Positions 21,807 through 32,285 of a stretch of DNA of 64,000 bases are shown here, in pieces. This DNA comes from Nectonema munidae. Lineage: Eukaryota; Nematomorpha; Nectonematoida; Nectonematidae. Location of the stretch: assembly GCA_030549495.1 (NCBI GenBank), contig JAUIRK010000144.1, forward strand, positions 372,001-436,000, in the 5' to 3' direction. Under the pieces are notes generated by a model. That model saw only the letters and a program-made list of their open reading frames with translations. It was not told where the DNA came from and searched no databases. The position numbers and the translations under genes are program-made. Position 1 is the first letter of the stretch. Each line of letters begins with the position of its first letter.

Positions 21807-22253
21807 GTATAATGAAAAAAAGGGTCCCCAAAAACTTTTTTAAAAACGGCATATACTCCTTCAATTGCATTAGCGGCAACGATTAAAATAGCAAAACCAC
21901 CTCATTAATAAGAATCATCAATTCGGGGAAACTCAAAATTTCAATCCCAAAATTTTCTGCAAAAGATCAACATCTTTTAAAAGTTCAAGGGTCCAAGAAG
22001 CTCCATATTTTTAATGACATGAAACTAAATTCAAGTTTATAAAATTAATTTCTTTATACTGGAAGAATTAAGATTATTTATTATTTAGTAATTCTTTTTT
22101 TTCTAGTCCACTTTAACCAACTATATCCTAAAATAAGTAAACAACTGAAGAATTGTGGAATGAAAATATAATTTTGTTAATAAAAACTCTATACATGCAT
22201 ATAACACATGTTTGCGAAAATCATTTGAAATAACACGAGATTAAAAATCTTAC
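21807..22253. other. Intron, nothing recognised
   Basis: AT-rich intronic DNA between the Tigger end and the Ig3 exon. Confidence 0.5.
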
Positions 22254-22866
22254 TTTGAGTCGTGCATTCTCGCCTCGTCTCACGGCTAAAGAGTGAGGTC
22301 TTTCAACAACCTGAACAACTCCACTCACTGGCTTCTCCAACACGACTAATTGCGTAGAAAATATTGCAACAACTTCATCGCCTTCATCACTCAAAACACA
22401 CGTAAAGTTTACGAAGTTTTCCGAATCCATATCCACCGACTTGATTAATATATCTTGCCAAGTATGAATTAGCTCATAAGGCCTCTGCTCTTTTTGGGAT
22501 AAGCTGGGTAAGAGAAGGAGTTTATTGTTTTTGAACCAGTATATGTGATCTTCATTTGCGCGATAAGGCAACGGACAGTGAATCTCTACCATTTCGGATT
22601 CATATGCATTTACTACTTCCGTGTAATTAGCGAATTCTATGTACCGCGTCAGCTGATCTATATAAGAGTTCCACCAAGCAGAATCATTGGAGGACACTGT
22701 TTGATTGACATCCAAAGTGTTGTTTGTATGGATGCTGACCTTTGTGTAGGAGGAACTTTCCACCAGCTGGGATGTGTAACGAGAGGATACTATACACCGA
22801 TATGCACCAGAATCGGAAAGAGTTAAATTGCGAATGCGCAAAACGCCAAAGGGGTTAAAGGAAAAC
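22254..22866 (-). CDS. Receptor exon: end of Ig2, all of Ig3, start of Ig4
   Basis: Acceptor ctattttag, donor gtaag, 613 nt. It enters in phase 2 (the first base completes an Arg codon begun in the exon at 26508-26679) and leaves in phase 0. It starts with FSFNPFGVLRIRNLTLSDSG and AYRCIVSS, the second half of Ig2. Ig3 follows, with VEIHCPL, IYWFKNN and VNFTCVLSDEGDE giving the Cys, Trp and Cys. The exon ends with VVERPHSLAVRRGENARLK, the A and B strands of Ig4 just before its Cys. NNT, NQT, NYT and NFT are possible N-glycosylation sites, which fits an extracellular location. Confidence 0.9.
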
Positions 22867-23084
22867 CTAAAATAGGATATAAATCAAATTCTCTTTATTG
22901 CACACAATTTACCACGAAGGACAAGCTTTATTCCTTGCCAATAGGTATTGCGTTTATAAAACAGTTAACATCTTATATACACTTTTTTTCTTTATAAGCA
23001 ACTCCATTTTGTGGGTCAGACCTTTCAGCCCTCAAGTTCCTAAGGTGGTTGCCTAGAATTATTATTTTTTTAAAATTATATGCT

Positions 23085-23234
23085 AAGGTAAGGTAAAGCG
23101 TGGGGTGTTTTCATCGAGAAGTCACAATTGCGCCGCTTGTATCGAACTATGAGAAAGTAGGCTTGATGCGGGATCGAACCCAAGACCTTGAGTTATCGAA
23201 ACCTAGTATCTAACCAACCTTACTCACACCCCCT
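23085..23234 (-). repeat. tRNA-derived SINE, same family as 1579-1700
   Basis: On the minus strand it reads gggggtgtgagtaaggttgg...ttgggttcgatcccgc...ctcatagttcgatacaa. The box B (gttcgatccc, complement at about 23,170-23,180) is clear, and the head and tail match the copy at 1,579. Confidence 0.65.
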
Positions 23235-23825
23235 TAATTTGTTTAAAAGAGTCTTATGGAGGTTTGTTTAAGGTAGAATCTACATTTCTGCCTTATAAGC
23301 AATAGACATAGAAAGATACAGAGTTTTTTTATTTAGACTACTAACATATAAAGTAATTTATAGTATATAATGGCAGACAAGTGGAAGCAATCAGCGCTGA
23401 AAAAATTTGTTTTTACTCAAAGTATCGAGAAAAGTAAAATTGCACATCTCTGAAATGGTTGATAAAATTGGCTTGCTTTGTCCTCAATACAACGAAATAT
23501 TCAAGAACAAGCAAATTTGCTGGTTTAGCATCTAATCCTGGTTTTGTCTAGTATCCCTATAAATCTCTACGAATGCTTCATAAACTGAAATTTCTACTAT
23601 CGCTATAATATCCATAGCTACTTTGCCGGCTACAGCCTTGTCACTACGACACTTCCTCCGATTGCAGACTCTTCAACTTTCATTGTTGCAACAGATTTAC
23701 TTCTTGAAGATTCTACAGCCATTTTTGAAAAGTCATAACCTAAACATAAGGTGAATAAAGCAAGATGCGTTAAGCGAAAGTTGTTCAAAAGAAAGAAGGG
23801 ATATACCCACATTTAATTTGGCAAC
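23235..23825. other. Intron, nothing firmly recognised
   Basis: The last 400 bp (from about 23,380) may be the degenerate 5' end of the pogo-like element that follows, with aaatcagcgctgaaaaaat and atcgagaaaag pieces. No clear motif could be supported. Confidence 0.35.
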
Positions 23826-24920
23826 CATTTACAAAAGTTTTAACCTTGATAAGCCTAAAGTCTCAAAGTGGATAAAGAAGATAGGAAGTATCTATCAAGC
23901 AGCCTCTGAGGAACAAAAGAAAAAGCTTTTTTAGGATTCGACCATCGACAATGTACCAGGCGTTGCTCAAAGATCTTTTGGTCAAATTCAATGAAGCAAG
24001 ATCAAAAGGTCGTCATGTCGATTTTTTATAGGAAAATATAATAAAGAACAGATGGGAGGTGAAAAAGATGTTTTGAAGAAGCGCGTATCAAGAGGAACAA
24101 CTTGAAACAGAGAAAAATTCAGCGTAATAAAAGAATGCCGAAAAAGACTAGCGAAGTAAAATTGAGAAATGGCACTCATCTCTGCGAAAAAGAGGGATTT
24201 GAAAAGTGTATGATGAAAAGTGGGAAAGATCTCCCTCTCCCCTTTGCAAGAGGAGATGTCACCACAACTTATGAGGAAATAAAGAAAAGATCATCACAAA
24301 ATGGAAACAAGAAATTGTGGTTATCACGGCTTAATACAAGGGCAGCAAAAGATTTTGTACTTTAAATGTCTGCTTACGAACATATGGGCAACAACCAACG
24401 CTTGCAACCATCTTTAAAGTAGAAGGTAATAGGTTAAGTTCTGTAAAGAAGGCATCATGGGACAAAGATACGATGTTTACTTTGAAACAAATGCATGGGC
24501 GGATACAGACTATTGTCTTGAATGGTGTAAAAAATCTTAGAACCAGCAGTCAAAGACATCGAGCATTTTATTTTATTTCTTGACAACCTTGAAGCACATA
24601 TCAATAAAGGGTTCCGAAAAGCTATTCAGGAACATGGAGGAATTTCATGGTTTGGTGTACCAGGTGCTTCAGATATATGGTAACATATGGATGGTAGCTA
24701 TCCTGCAACCCTTAAAGCACTGATGAATCAAGAGTTCTTTGACTGGCTTGATGATGACGAGAATATAGAAAAATGGTACGGTGCAAGGAGTCCTATCAAT
24801 GCAAATGAGAGAAGAGTTCTTATTACACACTGGGCCATGTTCGGCCATTCATTCAGCTTAATCAAACAAAAGAACGAAAAAAGCTTAATTAAACAAAAGA
24901 ACAAGATGTGCTCAGTGTAA
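23826..24920 (+). pseudogene. pogo/Tigger-like transposase remnant
   Basis: Plus-strand pieces match a pogo-type (DDE_1) transposase. KVSKWIKKIGSIYQAASEE-like sequence (about 23,865-23,925) fits the helix-turn-helix region. Later come FLDNLEAHINKGF (about 24,575-24,615), the second catalytic Asp block, and MDGSYPATLKALMNQEFFDW with ENIEKWYG and NERRVLITHW (about 24,687-24,840), the last part of the DDE domain. Stops and frame changes occur throughout, for example at about 23,935, 24,365 and 24,683. It is a dead copy in a receptor intron. Confidence 0.75.
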
Positions 24921-26257
24921 ATCTCAAACGTGTTTTATTTGTTCGAAATTGTCAATTGCTTCGATATGTTTCATAAAAAATATTTTTATTATAAATAAAT
25001 TTATTTTTAACATTAATTTTGTTGTATTATGTTTTATACATTTTTGAAATTTTTTATAATTTTATCTAATAAAAAGTTAAACAAAAATAAGATGACTTTT
25101 AATAAATTTTCATTTTTACAGAAAATAAAATGTTATTTTTCATTTATGAAATTATCTCTATTCATCTTTTTTCAATCTTACATTTTAAACTTTTTCATAG
25201 TAATTTTTGACATTACTAACGCTTTTTAGATAGAAATTTTTAAGTTCAAGTAGTTTTTTACTATTCAATTGTTTCTCATGATTAAAATTTATTAACAATA
25301 TTATTATTTATCAAATTTTAAAATAAAAAATATTATAATATCCGAAGAAAGTTTTTTTTGTTATGCAACTAATACAAGACTGAACTAAAACCTTTATTTT
25401 TTTTAATTTAACTTGTTTTTAATTGAATGTATGTTCTGACATAGTGTTGCATTTGCGCAACGCTCTCTTATTTTCTGTCGCTAATGAATAGTATTTGTTT
25501 TAGCTTGAAAAGTCAAAGAATGATAAATTGGCAACTTATTTATGTAAAATTTTTTTTTGGAAATTTCATTTTATAAATCGTGGATTTTTAAGATGTTTTT
25601 GCTCCAAAGTAATACTCTATTCAAGTACTTTCTATTAAAAAAGGTATTTAATAAGCACTTTTTTTCTCATCATTTTTTAATGATAACACTTCAAGCATTT
25701 TCTTACTTCAGACAATTTCCGCCTACCTTGCGTTATGGACATTGCATATCTATTGAGTTGAGAAAAGATACTAATCTCTAACATAAAACTATCAATAAAC
25801 TTAAAAACCAGCATAAATTTCAAGGCTGGATATTTTTGAATTTAATGTTTGGAATAAAAAAAAAGTTTTTTTTCGGAGCGGACATTACATGTCAGACATA
25901 TTGTTACAAAATGCTTAGAAAACCTCAAAGCAGCAAAATAATTCTCATGGAAAAATGGAAAAGTTCATGTGTTCCTGTTCTAGTTTCTTTCATAGTTCAG
26001 AGGGAATATGAGCAACGAAACAAGATCTATTGAAACTTAGGTTATGTAAAAACTCATGGAAATAGAAGGCAGTAGATACAAATCCAATGCTTGAAAGAGT
26101 TGATTAAATGATATATAATAGTAATAAAAATGGACACTTTATTGATTTAGAAAAACTTTTTATATTTTCAGAGTTTAAACTGCTTTATCAAAAGTACAGT
26201 TGTTGTAAATGAAAGTATGATAAAGTGAGAGAAACGCTCGAAACCCAAAACTTTAGT
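24921..26257. other. Intron, very AT-rich, nothing recognised
   Basis: No coding pattern, paired termini or RNA feature is seen. Confidence 0.5.
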
Positions 26258-26261
26258 TTAA

Positions 26262-26336
26262 CCCTTTCAGGCATCGTCTCTTTCTTTCTCAAACAATGAG
26301 TTTTTACAAAACTTAAAAGCAGAGGACTTGAAAGGG
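26262..26336. mobile_element. Tiny TTAA-flanked MITE (75 bp)
   Basis: Flanked by TTAA (26258-26261 and 26337-26340). The ends are CCCTTTCAGGCATCGTCTCT and AGAGGACTTGAAAGGG, inverted with small differences. It follows the piggyBac-type target and CCC/GGG terminus rule but is a different family from the GACGAT MITE. Confidence 0.7.
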
Positions 26337-26507
26337 TTAACACATTTTAGTTTTATCACCTTTATTGATAAATATTAGTTTTCTCTCGAACACACTGTAA
26401 TCTTAGAAAAAATAAATAAAAAATCTTCATAAAACATGAATGGTAGTGGAAACAGAGAAAAATTGGCACAAAAAAACCTAGAAAAAGAATTGATAAACTT
26501 AGGCTAC

Positions 26508-26679
26508 CTTTTATCGGCTGAAATCCTGACGTTATCCTTGACCCATGATACGCTGAATAAGTGAGAAGTGAAAACGTGCTTTGGAACGAGAGAGCAAAAC
26601 AGTGAAATGGTTGGAGATGCCGTCAAATTACTGATAAGGATATCTATCTTCTCTGGAATGACGTTGACACGCAAAATTT
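26508..26679 (-). CDS. Receptor exon: first half of Ig2
   Basis: Acceptor ttctttgtag, donor gtagcc, 172 nt, phase 1 in and phase 2 out. It encodes EILRVNVIPEKIDILISN, then SLFCSLVP and LFSVSWVKDNVRISADK, the A to C' strands of an Ig domain with Cys and Trp. It fits exactly between exon 1 (ends in phase 1) and the exon at 22254-22866, giving ...ISADK|R|FSFNPFG... The exon is too short for easy detection by open frame alone. Confidence 0.85.
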
Positions 26680-26929
26680 CTACAAAGAATGGAATTAAAG
26701 CATTTATACTAATGATGGCAACATAATAAATATTCAGAATTCGTAGATTCTGAGCATTTTAGAAGCATTGTAATCGAAAGTTTTTCGTTCCATTTTTGAT
26801 GCAAAAAATTCATTCTTCTCAATCTTAAAGTTAAAACACGTTTACTAATCATGCTAGAGTTAGCATGCATTATATTCTTTACTTCATCTTTAAAATTATT
26901 ATATAGAAAATTATGAAATAATCCCCTAA

Positions 26930-27380
26930 CTTTTTTTAACTTGCAAATCGCGAAAATTTCCTGATTTAGTAATGGAAAGATGCATGTGGGCTCGCACATA
27001 CAGGTTCAAAATAGAAACAGGAAGGCTGCCACCATATTCGCCTTCCAATGGACCAAAACGGAAAGAAAGGTTCAACTCAAAGGCGGTGATGTGGGCATCA
27101 ATATCTGTCAAAAGACTCTCTTTGTCTTGCAGCTTCAAGTTGAGATCGTTTAAGTGCATAGGAATATCCGGTGAGCTAGCACCACGAGGTAGAGCCTTGT
27201 GAATTCCTGACACACTTGGAGGTCAGCAGTTACACCGCGATAAAACTGCCAGCAAATGTCCAAAACGCTCGCTGAAAAAGTATTCTTCCCATTCAGGGTT
27301 CAAGGCGTGACGCTCAAAGTCCACTTTCCATTTCTTAGCAAGCAGTGTTACAAATATGTTTGCAGAAAACTGAGCAGAAG
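26930..27380 (-). pseudogene. hAT transposase remnant (ZBED5/GTF2IRD2-like), internal deletion
   Basis: Reading leftward, an N-terminal BED-like piece (KWKVDFERHALNPEWEEYFF, about 27,280-27,345) is followed closely by a mid-protein piece (MHLNDLNLKLQDKESLLTDI, about 27,095-27,155). In full-length relatives these two regions are several hundred residues apart. The copy is therefore a deletion derivative or joined fragments, with a stop in between. It sits in the intron just upstream of the Ig2 exon. Confidence 0.65.
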
Positions 27381-28149
27381 GGAAATGAAATTTAATGAGA
27401 TTTAATTAAAGCTAAAAAGTAAATAAATGAAGCAATAAAATTAAGCCTTCAAATATCACTTTATATTATTAATCCACCACAATATGCAAACAATTCTACT
27501 GCATTCCTCGATTATTTAAATGATGATAATAATCATTTCAATCTGGATGATCTAAGGATGTGTATTCTTTGCGCCGATAAAAATTTTTTGTGTTGCAACT
27601 GAGTTTCCTGCCAGAGTTTGACATGCGGAAATGCTTTGTTTGTATTGAACAGGTTAGCGGGCCGAACGTTAGGCCATTGTGGGCCAGAGGTTGCCAACGA
27701 TGTAATAAGTGACGGCTGCCCTTTAGGGATTCGAGAGATACTAATACTAAATACTAAATCAATACTAAATCGGTTGGGTGATTCTGAATTCGGTTTTAGT
27801 TATTTTCACACATTATCCTCAAGTTTTGGATTTGTGACTTGATTCCTGCCAGAGGAATATGCATTAAAAAAACCCATTTTAACCCCTTACAGCAGTGTAC
27901 ACAATAAATGCTAGTATAATGAGTTTGGATCAGTGTCAAACCAGTGTAGCATGGAATGAAAAGTGTTGCACAAGTTTGGTGTTTTAACGAAAAATGACTA
28001 TTTCTAATGAAAATATCGATGTCTTGGTATTTGAAGACATGTTGGTGTGTATTCAAAGTATAAATAATAAGAATGCCCCAAATGCCCAGGTGATGTTTCA
28101 AATGCTGTACACTATTGGAGTCCAACATCCATTTGCAAACACAAAACAA
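27381..28149. other. Intron, unassigned; direct 'cctgccagag' words
   Basis: The word cctgccagag occurs at about 27,607 and 27,845, and the DNA between them is richer in GC than its surroundings. No family could be assigned. Confidence 0.35.
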
Positions 28150-28563
28150 GCACTCCCAATTTCATCGGTGGCCATGATTTTGAGCCTCCATTTTCCTCTA
28201 TCCTCAGCATCATCTTCTTCTAACACGAGAGTGTGTAGTTTTTCCAAGAGCCCATCTTTTGCAAAGTCTTCCCCTTTTTCTTTTGCCGACTACAGTCCCA
28301 TCAAAAGCTTTTCGAACGATGTTCTCTTATTTCATTCTTAGTGCATGACCAAACCACCTTAGTTTGCTTCTTTCTATAACACTTAAAACACTAAAGTTTA
28401 CTAGGCTACGTCTTCTGACTTCTTTATTTTTTATGTGATCTTTCAAGGATATTCCTAGTATTTTCCTCAACATATTCAATTCTGTTGTGGCAAACTTTCT
28501 TTCATCTTTCTTTTTAAAGTTAGACATTCTTGTTTTAAAGTTAGACAAGCACTCCCAACTCAT
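28150..28563 (-). pseudogene. LINE 3' end (reverse transcriptase C-terminus)
   Basis: Reading leftward there is LNMLRKILGISLKDHIKN, then VIERSKLRWFGHALRMK, and further on a DAEDRGKWRLKI piece. These match the end of non-LTR retrotransposon ORF2 (consensus 'MLR-ILGIS--DRIRN', 'RWFGHV-RM', 'A-DR--WR'). There is at least one stop, at about 28,300. Only the 3' end is present. Confidence 0.75.
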
Positions 28564-29443
28564 GACTAAGAACTATAAATAAAATATGTTCACCGATCAA
28601 CCTCGGTATAGTTGCACTTTTATCCATTGAAAGTGACTTGTTTCATGAAGGGAACTTCAAAAAACCAACCAACAAATTTGCAGTCGTAATAGAGAGCAAT
28701 TTTGAAATCTAGCAGTAGTCAACAAATTTGGCTTCCTTCCCATTATGGGCGAATCCAAAATATCTTGATTTTCAAGTCACTTATCAGAATGTGAATTAGG
28801 GCCAGCAGAGCCCGAGAACCGGAACTGGTTTCATGTGCATGCAAAATATTTAACTATTCATAAACCGCTTATTATTAGTTAATGGCGATGAAAAATTGAA
28901 GAAAAAGAAAAAACTTTGTTTTTCATTATGACATATTTTTGCGGGCTATAGAAGAAAAACTTTCATAAAGATGGGCCAAAGAGTAATATAGAGTGGGGAT
29001 CAGTGATCTAGAGAGCATTTATCAATTCATATCATCTCAGGGATGCGAAGTAGAACTCTTTCTTTCAGAAAGGCAAACAATATTTGCTTGGAATATATAC
29101 TGAAAATTAGAGGAGAGAGGGGAGGGGAGATTGTCCTATCGCTCTTTCCCTTCTGAATCCACAGCTTAAAACAGTATAAATTAAATAGCTATCAATACCC
29201 AGTAACTCACGTTGCTCGCATATATTAAATGTAATGTAATGTAAGGAAATGGTTAAATTTTAGCCAATCAGATCAAAGATTTTTCTATCAGTTAATTTGA
29301 ATACTCAAAATTAAAATAGATTCGATTTAGCGTAGTTTAATAGGTTAAAATAAAAAATAATTGAAAAATTTTTATCCAATCGGATGAAAGAGTTTGTGCC
29401 CTCCTTGATATATTATAAATTAGAGAATGAACAGAAGCAAAAC
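28564..29443. other. First intron, nothing recognised
   Basis: Intronic DNA between exon 1 and the LINE tail, with no supported feature. Confidence 0.5.
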
Positions 29444-29984
29444 CTGAGAGAAGAATGACGGTGGAATTAGCGAACATGAGGGCTCCATTCGAACTTTGAA
29501 AAGTACAGATGTACCTAGCAGACAATTCTTTCACGGTTTCTTGCATCTTTGCATAACCAACATCAGAAGTCGTAGGAATGCGAAGGTGTAGTTTGGATGA
29601 ATTTGAAACTACATTGAATCTTCGCGAAAAAACTCGGTGGATCGAAGCGTAAACATTCGGAACTTTGATCCAGAAGTAGCGGAATGGAGAAATCGCTTCA
29701 AAAAATTGCCCACTGTGTGAAAAAGGAAGGGAGCAGTTCACACTGACTCCCTGTTGCAGTTGCTTGATCGTGTAAAATAAAAAATGAGGTCGTGGACTTT
29801 GTTGAAAAGAGAGATCAATGGAAGGGGATGACGGGGTTGAGAAAAAAGTGTTCAAGGGCGCTGATGATGATTCATTCTTCTTGTAATCGCCATTACTGTT
29901 GAAAGCATCCTCGTCATTCGTTGCAGAAAAAACGCAAAGAAAATTAGTAGTTACTAAAGAAAACAAGAAGTTAAACAACATCAT
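29444..29984 (-). CDS. Receptor exon 1: signal peptide and Ig1
   Basis: The ATG at 29,982-29,984 starts MMLFNFLFSLVTTNFLCVFS, a good signal peptide, so this is taken as the first coding exon. A Ser-rich linker follows. Ig1 has VSVNCSLPF (Cys), YFWIKVP (Trp), SKLHLRIPTTSDVG and ARYICTFQSSNG (Cys). The donor is cag|gttttg at 29,443, and exit is in phase 1, matching exon 2. On this strand a TATAAA word lies about 60 bp upstream of the ATG (about 30,044-30,049), a weak promoter candidate. Confidence 0.85.
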
Positions 29985-30784
29985 TTCGAAGAATATGCAA
30001 ATAACACGAAATTTGGGCTATGCTCGAAAAAGCGTTCTATTTGTTTATAAATGAGAGGTGTCGAGAGGTAGGTAGGGAAGCTTGAAAGAATGTAGCAGGT
30101 ATGCACGCACATGTTTGTTTATTTAAAATAAAGTATGAGAAAGGGGGTGCTGATGCTGCTGCAAGCGATAGAAAATTCGGCGGCTTGCTTCATCGAATAG
30201 CCGTAAAAAGAAAATGTGATTTTTATGCTCGTGAAAACAAAGAGTGATTTAAAACAACACTTCATCCTTGATTTTTGTTAAACTACCGCAGTACACATCG
30301 CTAACGCTAAATAAGGATCGTCTTGGTACAAATAAGCTCATCGCAAATAATACGCGATAAAACCACGACCACCATTTTTAAAGAGAAAAAAGTTGCATAC
30401 TTCTCGGAATAAGAATAGGACTACTGCGAAACAGCACATCGTAAAGATATATAAAATAGTTGTCAGTCATTGATTTATCAGGACAGATTTGGAGATGTTT
30501 TTATTAACTAAATATATAAGTGTCTTTAATAATTAATTTTTATCAAATTATGCACATACGAAACTAAAAGTAAGGGGAGCCAACGATATATTTAAAAAGA
30601 ATAAATATTTTTTGATTTGAACATTTTTCGATTCTTTGATTTATTTGACAAATATAATATTTAAAATCGTGCAAATTGCAAAGTATAGGTAATAACTTTT
30701 GTAACATCGTATGAGGTAGCAAAATATGAACAGAAAGTTTCATATTTTTTGATTTTTTAAAGAATATTTTTCGATTCTTTGATA
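29985..30784. promoter_or_regulatory. Upstream region of the receptor gene
   Basis: Presumed promoter and 5' flank of the minus-strand gene. Apart from the TATAAA word near 30,045, no element can be supported. Upstream 5' UTR exons cannot be excluded. Confidence 0.3.
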
Positions 30785-30964
30785 TGAATTATCGCGGTAT
30801 ACAGGTTGGAGATGAACCAACGTAGTATACAGGTATAATGTATATAGGTAATAACTTATGTAGCATCGTCTCCCCGAATGAGGTATATCAAATCTTACAT
30901 CTAGCAGAATGTGAACAGAAAGTTGAACATTGTCTCCCTAGTCATTTGTACATGAAATAGAAAC

Positions 30965-31368
30965 CATCGTAGTATACAGGTTGGAGATGAATCATCGTAG
31001 TATACAGGTTGAAGATGAATCATCGTAGTATACAGGTTGGAGATGAATCATTGTAGTATATAGTTTGGAGATGAATCATTGTAGTATGGAGGTTGGAGAT
31101 GAATCATTGTAGTATAGAGGTTGGAGATGAATCATCGTAGTATACAGGTTGGAGATGAATCATCGTAGTATACAGGTTGGAGATGAATCATTGTAGTATA
31201 TAGTTTGGAGATGAATCATTGTAGTATGGAGGTTGGAGATGAATCATTGTAGTATAGAGGTTGGAGATGAATCATCGTAGTATACAGGTTGGAGATGAAA
31301 CATCGTAGAATACAGGTAGCGTAGTATACAGGTTGGAGATGAATCATCATAATATACAGGTTGGAGAT
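30965..31368 (+). repeat. 28-bp minisatellite with 140-bp higher-order repeat
   Basis: About 14 units of the 28-mer catcgtagtatacaggttgg-agatgaat. Variant units (tatagtttgg, tggaggttgg, tagaggttgg) recur in the same order exactly 140 bp apart (for example the tatagtttgg unit at 31,049 and 31,189). This gives a five-unit higher-order repeat present twice. One unit near 31,310 is truncated. Isolated related units lie at 30,794-30,831. Confidence 0.9.
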
Positions 31369-32019
31369 ATAAGTATATATTTTTTAATTAATTTTTTTAT
31401 ATACTAGATAAAATTTTAAACGTACTGGTTAAAATCGTCCAATTTTGCTTGTTGATAAAGCTTCCATACGCTCTATTTCTTAGGCTCACTGCAACAAGTC
31501 TTTCTACTCAGAAGAAAGAACATGAGAGAAGTGGTGTGATAATTTTTTTTTATTGAAATATTACTATTTGAGTCGAGCATATCTCGACCAACTTTTTTAT
31601 TGATAACATATTAATATCTAGAGCTCCTTCTTGGTTTCGTACATCGTTATATAAGACTACCCACGCCATTTTGGGATGCTTTTTAGGGAATAGAAGATCG
31701 CCCTATACACCGAAATATACGATAATTTCAAAATAGCAAGAAAGTGGTGCCAAAATAATGAATACAGGATTTAATAAATCTTATATTTAACTAACAATTT
31801 GGAAAGAAAATTTCTATAATTTGATAGTATTCAAGTTTTTAAAATATATCATGGGGCCTAGCAAGACCACGGAAGAAAATAAAAAGAAACAAAATGCATA
31901 GAAAGTATATGTAACATAGAAAAAAGAAAAAAATCGCAACTTTACTTTTTTTTATTTACCGTAAAGGCTCCATTAGTGAACAAATATAATATAATCAGCT
32001 GTCTTATTGAATCGCTATG
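31369..32019. other. Intergenic, nothing recognised
   Basis: AT-rich DNA without a supported feature. Confidence 0.5.
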
Positions 32020-32285
32020 GGGTAGTGGTGGGTGCCCACCCCCTCACTAAAAATTAATTGTACAAAATTGGCCGAATCATATCCCTTCAAATTTAGTGAC
32101 TTTTCCTAAAATCAATAGCTGCATCTTTTGATACCATTTTCATGGTAGTTGAATGTCTCTTTCATGTCCAAAACTGTCAATCAAAATCAAAAATTTTAAT
32201 TTTTCAGCAAAATTTTTACATTATCTGTGGCTAACCTTATAACTTAGGGACTATATTATATACTACCTTGAAAATGTATAATTAA
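32020..32285 (+). repeat. Dispersed repeat, copy 2
   Basis: The second copy of the repeat at 9,100-9,345, with the blocks in the same order. Here the left part carries tgggtgcccaccccctc in place of the gggggtggggc of copy 1. Confidence 0.7.

Larger units (their letters stand above)
2174..29984 (-). other. Host gene: Ig/FN3 single-pass receptor, Ihog/CDON-BOC-like (gene span within window)
   Basis: Nine coding exons on the minus strand (listed separately) read as signal peptide, Ig1, Ig2, Ig3, Ig4, FN3-1, FN3-2 and transmembrane helix. Exon ends carry GT/AG, and every junction tested keeps phase, for example exon 1 (phase 1) to exon 2 to exon 3, and Ig4 to FN3-1 to FN3-2 to TM. Four Ig plus two FN3 plus one TM is the architecture of arthropod Ihog/Boi, the Hedgehog co-receptors. 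The first FN3 pattern (K-FTA-V--LK----YRF) also resembles that family. The identity is inferred from layout, not from alignment; another Ig/FN3 adhesion protein is possible. A short phase-0 exon with the first Ig4 cysteine is missing between 18,331 and 22,253, and the cytoplasmic exons are not found. The introns are long and full of transposons. Confidence 0.7.

Noticed and set aside
27796-28149. Minus-strand frame of 117 codons
   Set aside because: There is no recognisable pattern, the composition is Cys/His/Ile-rich and low in order, and it lies in intronic debris.
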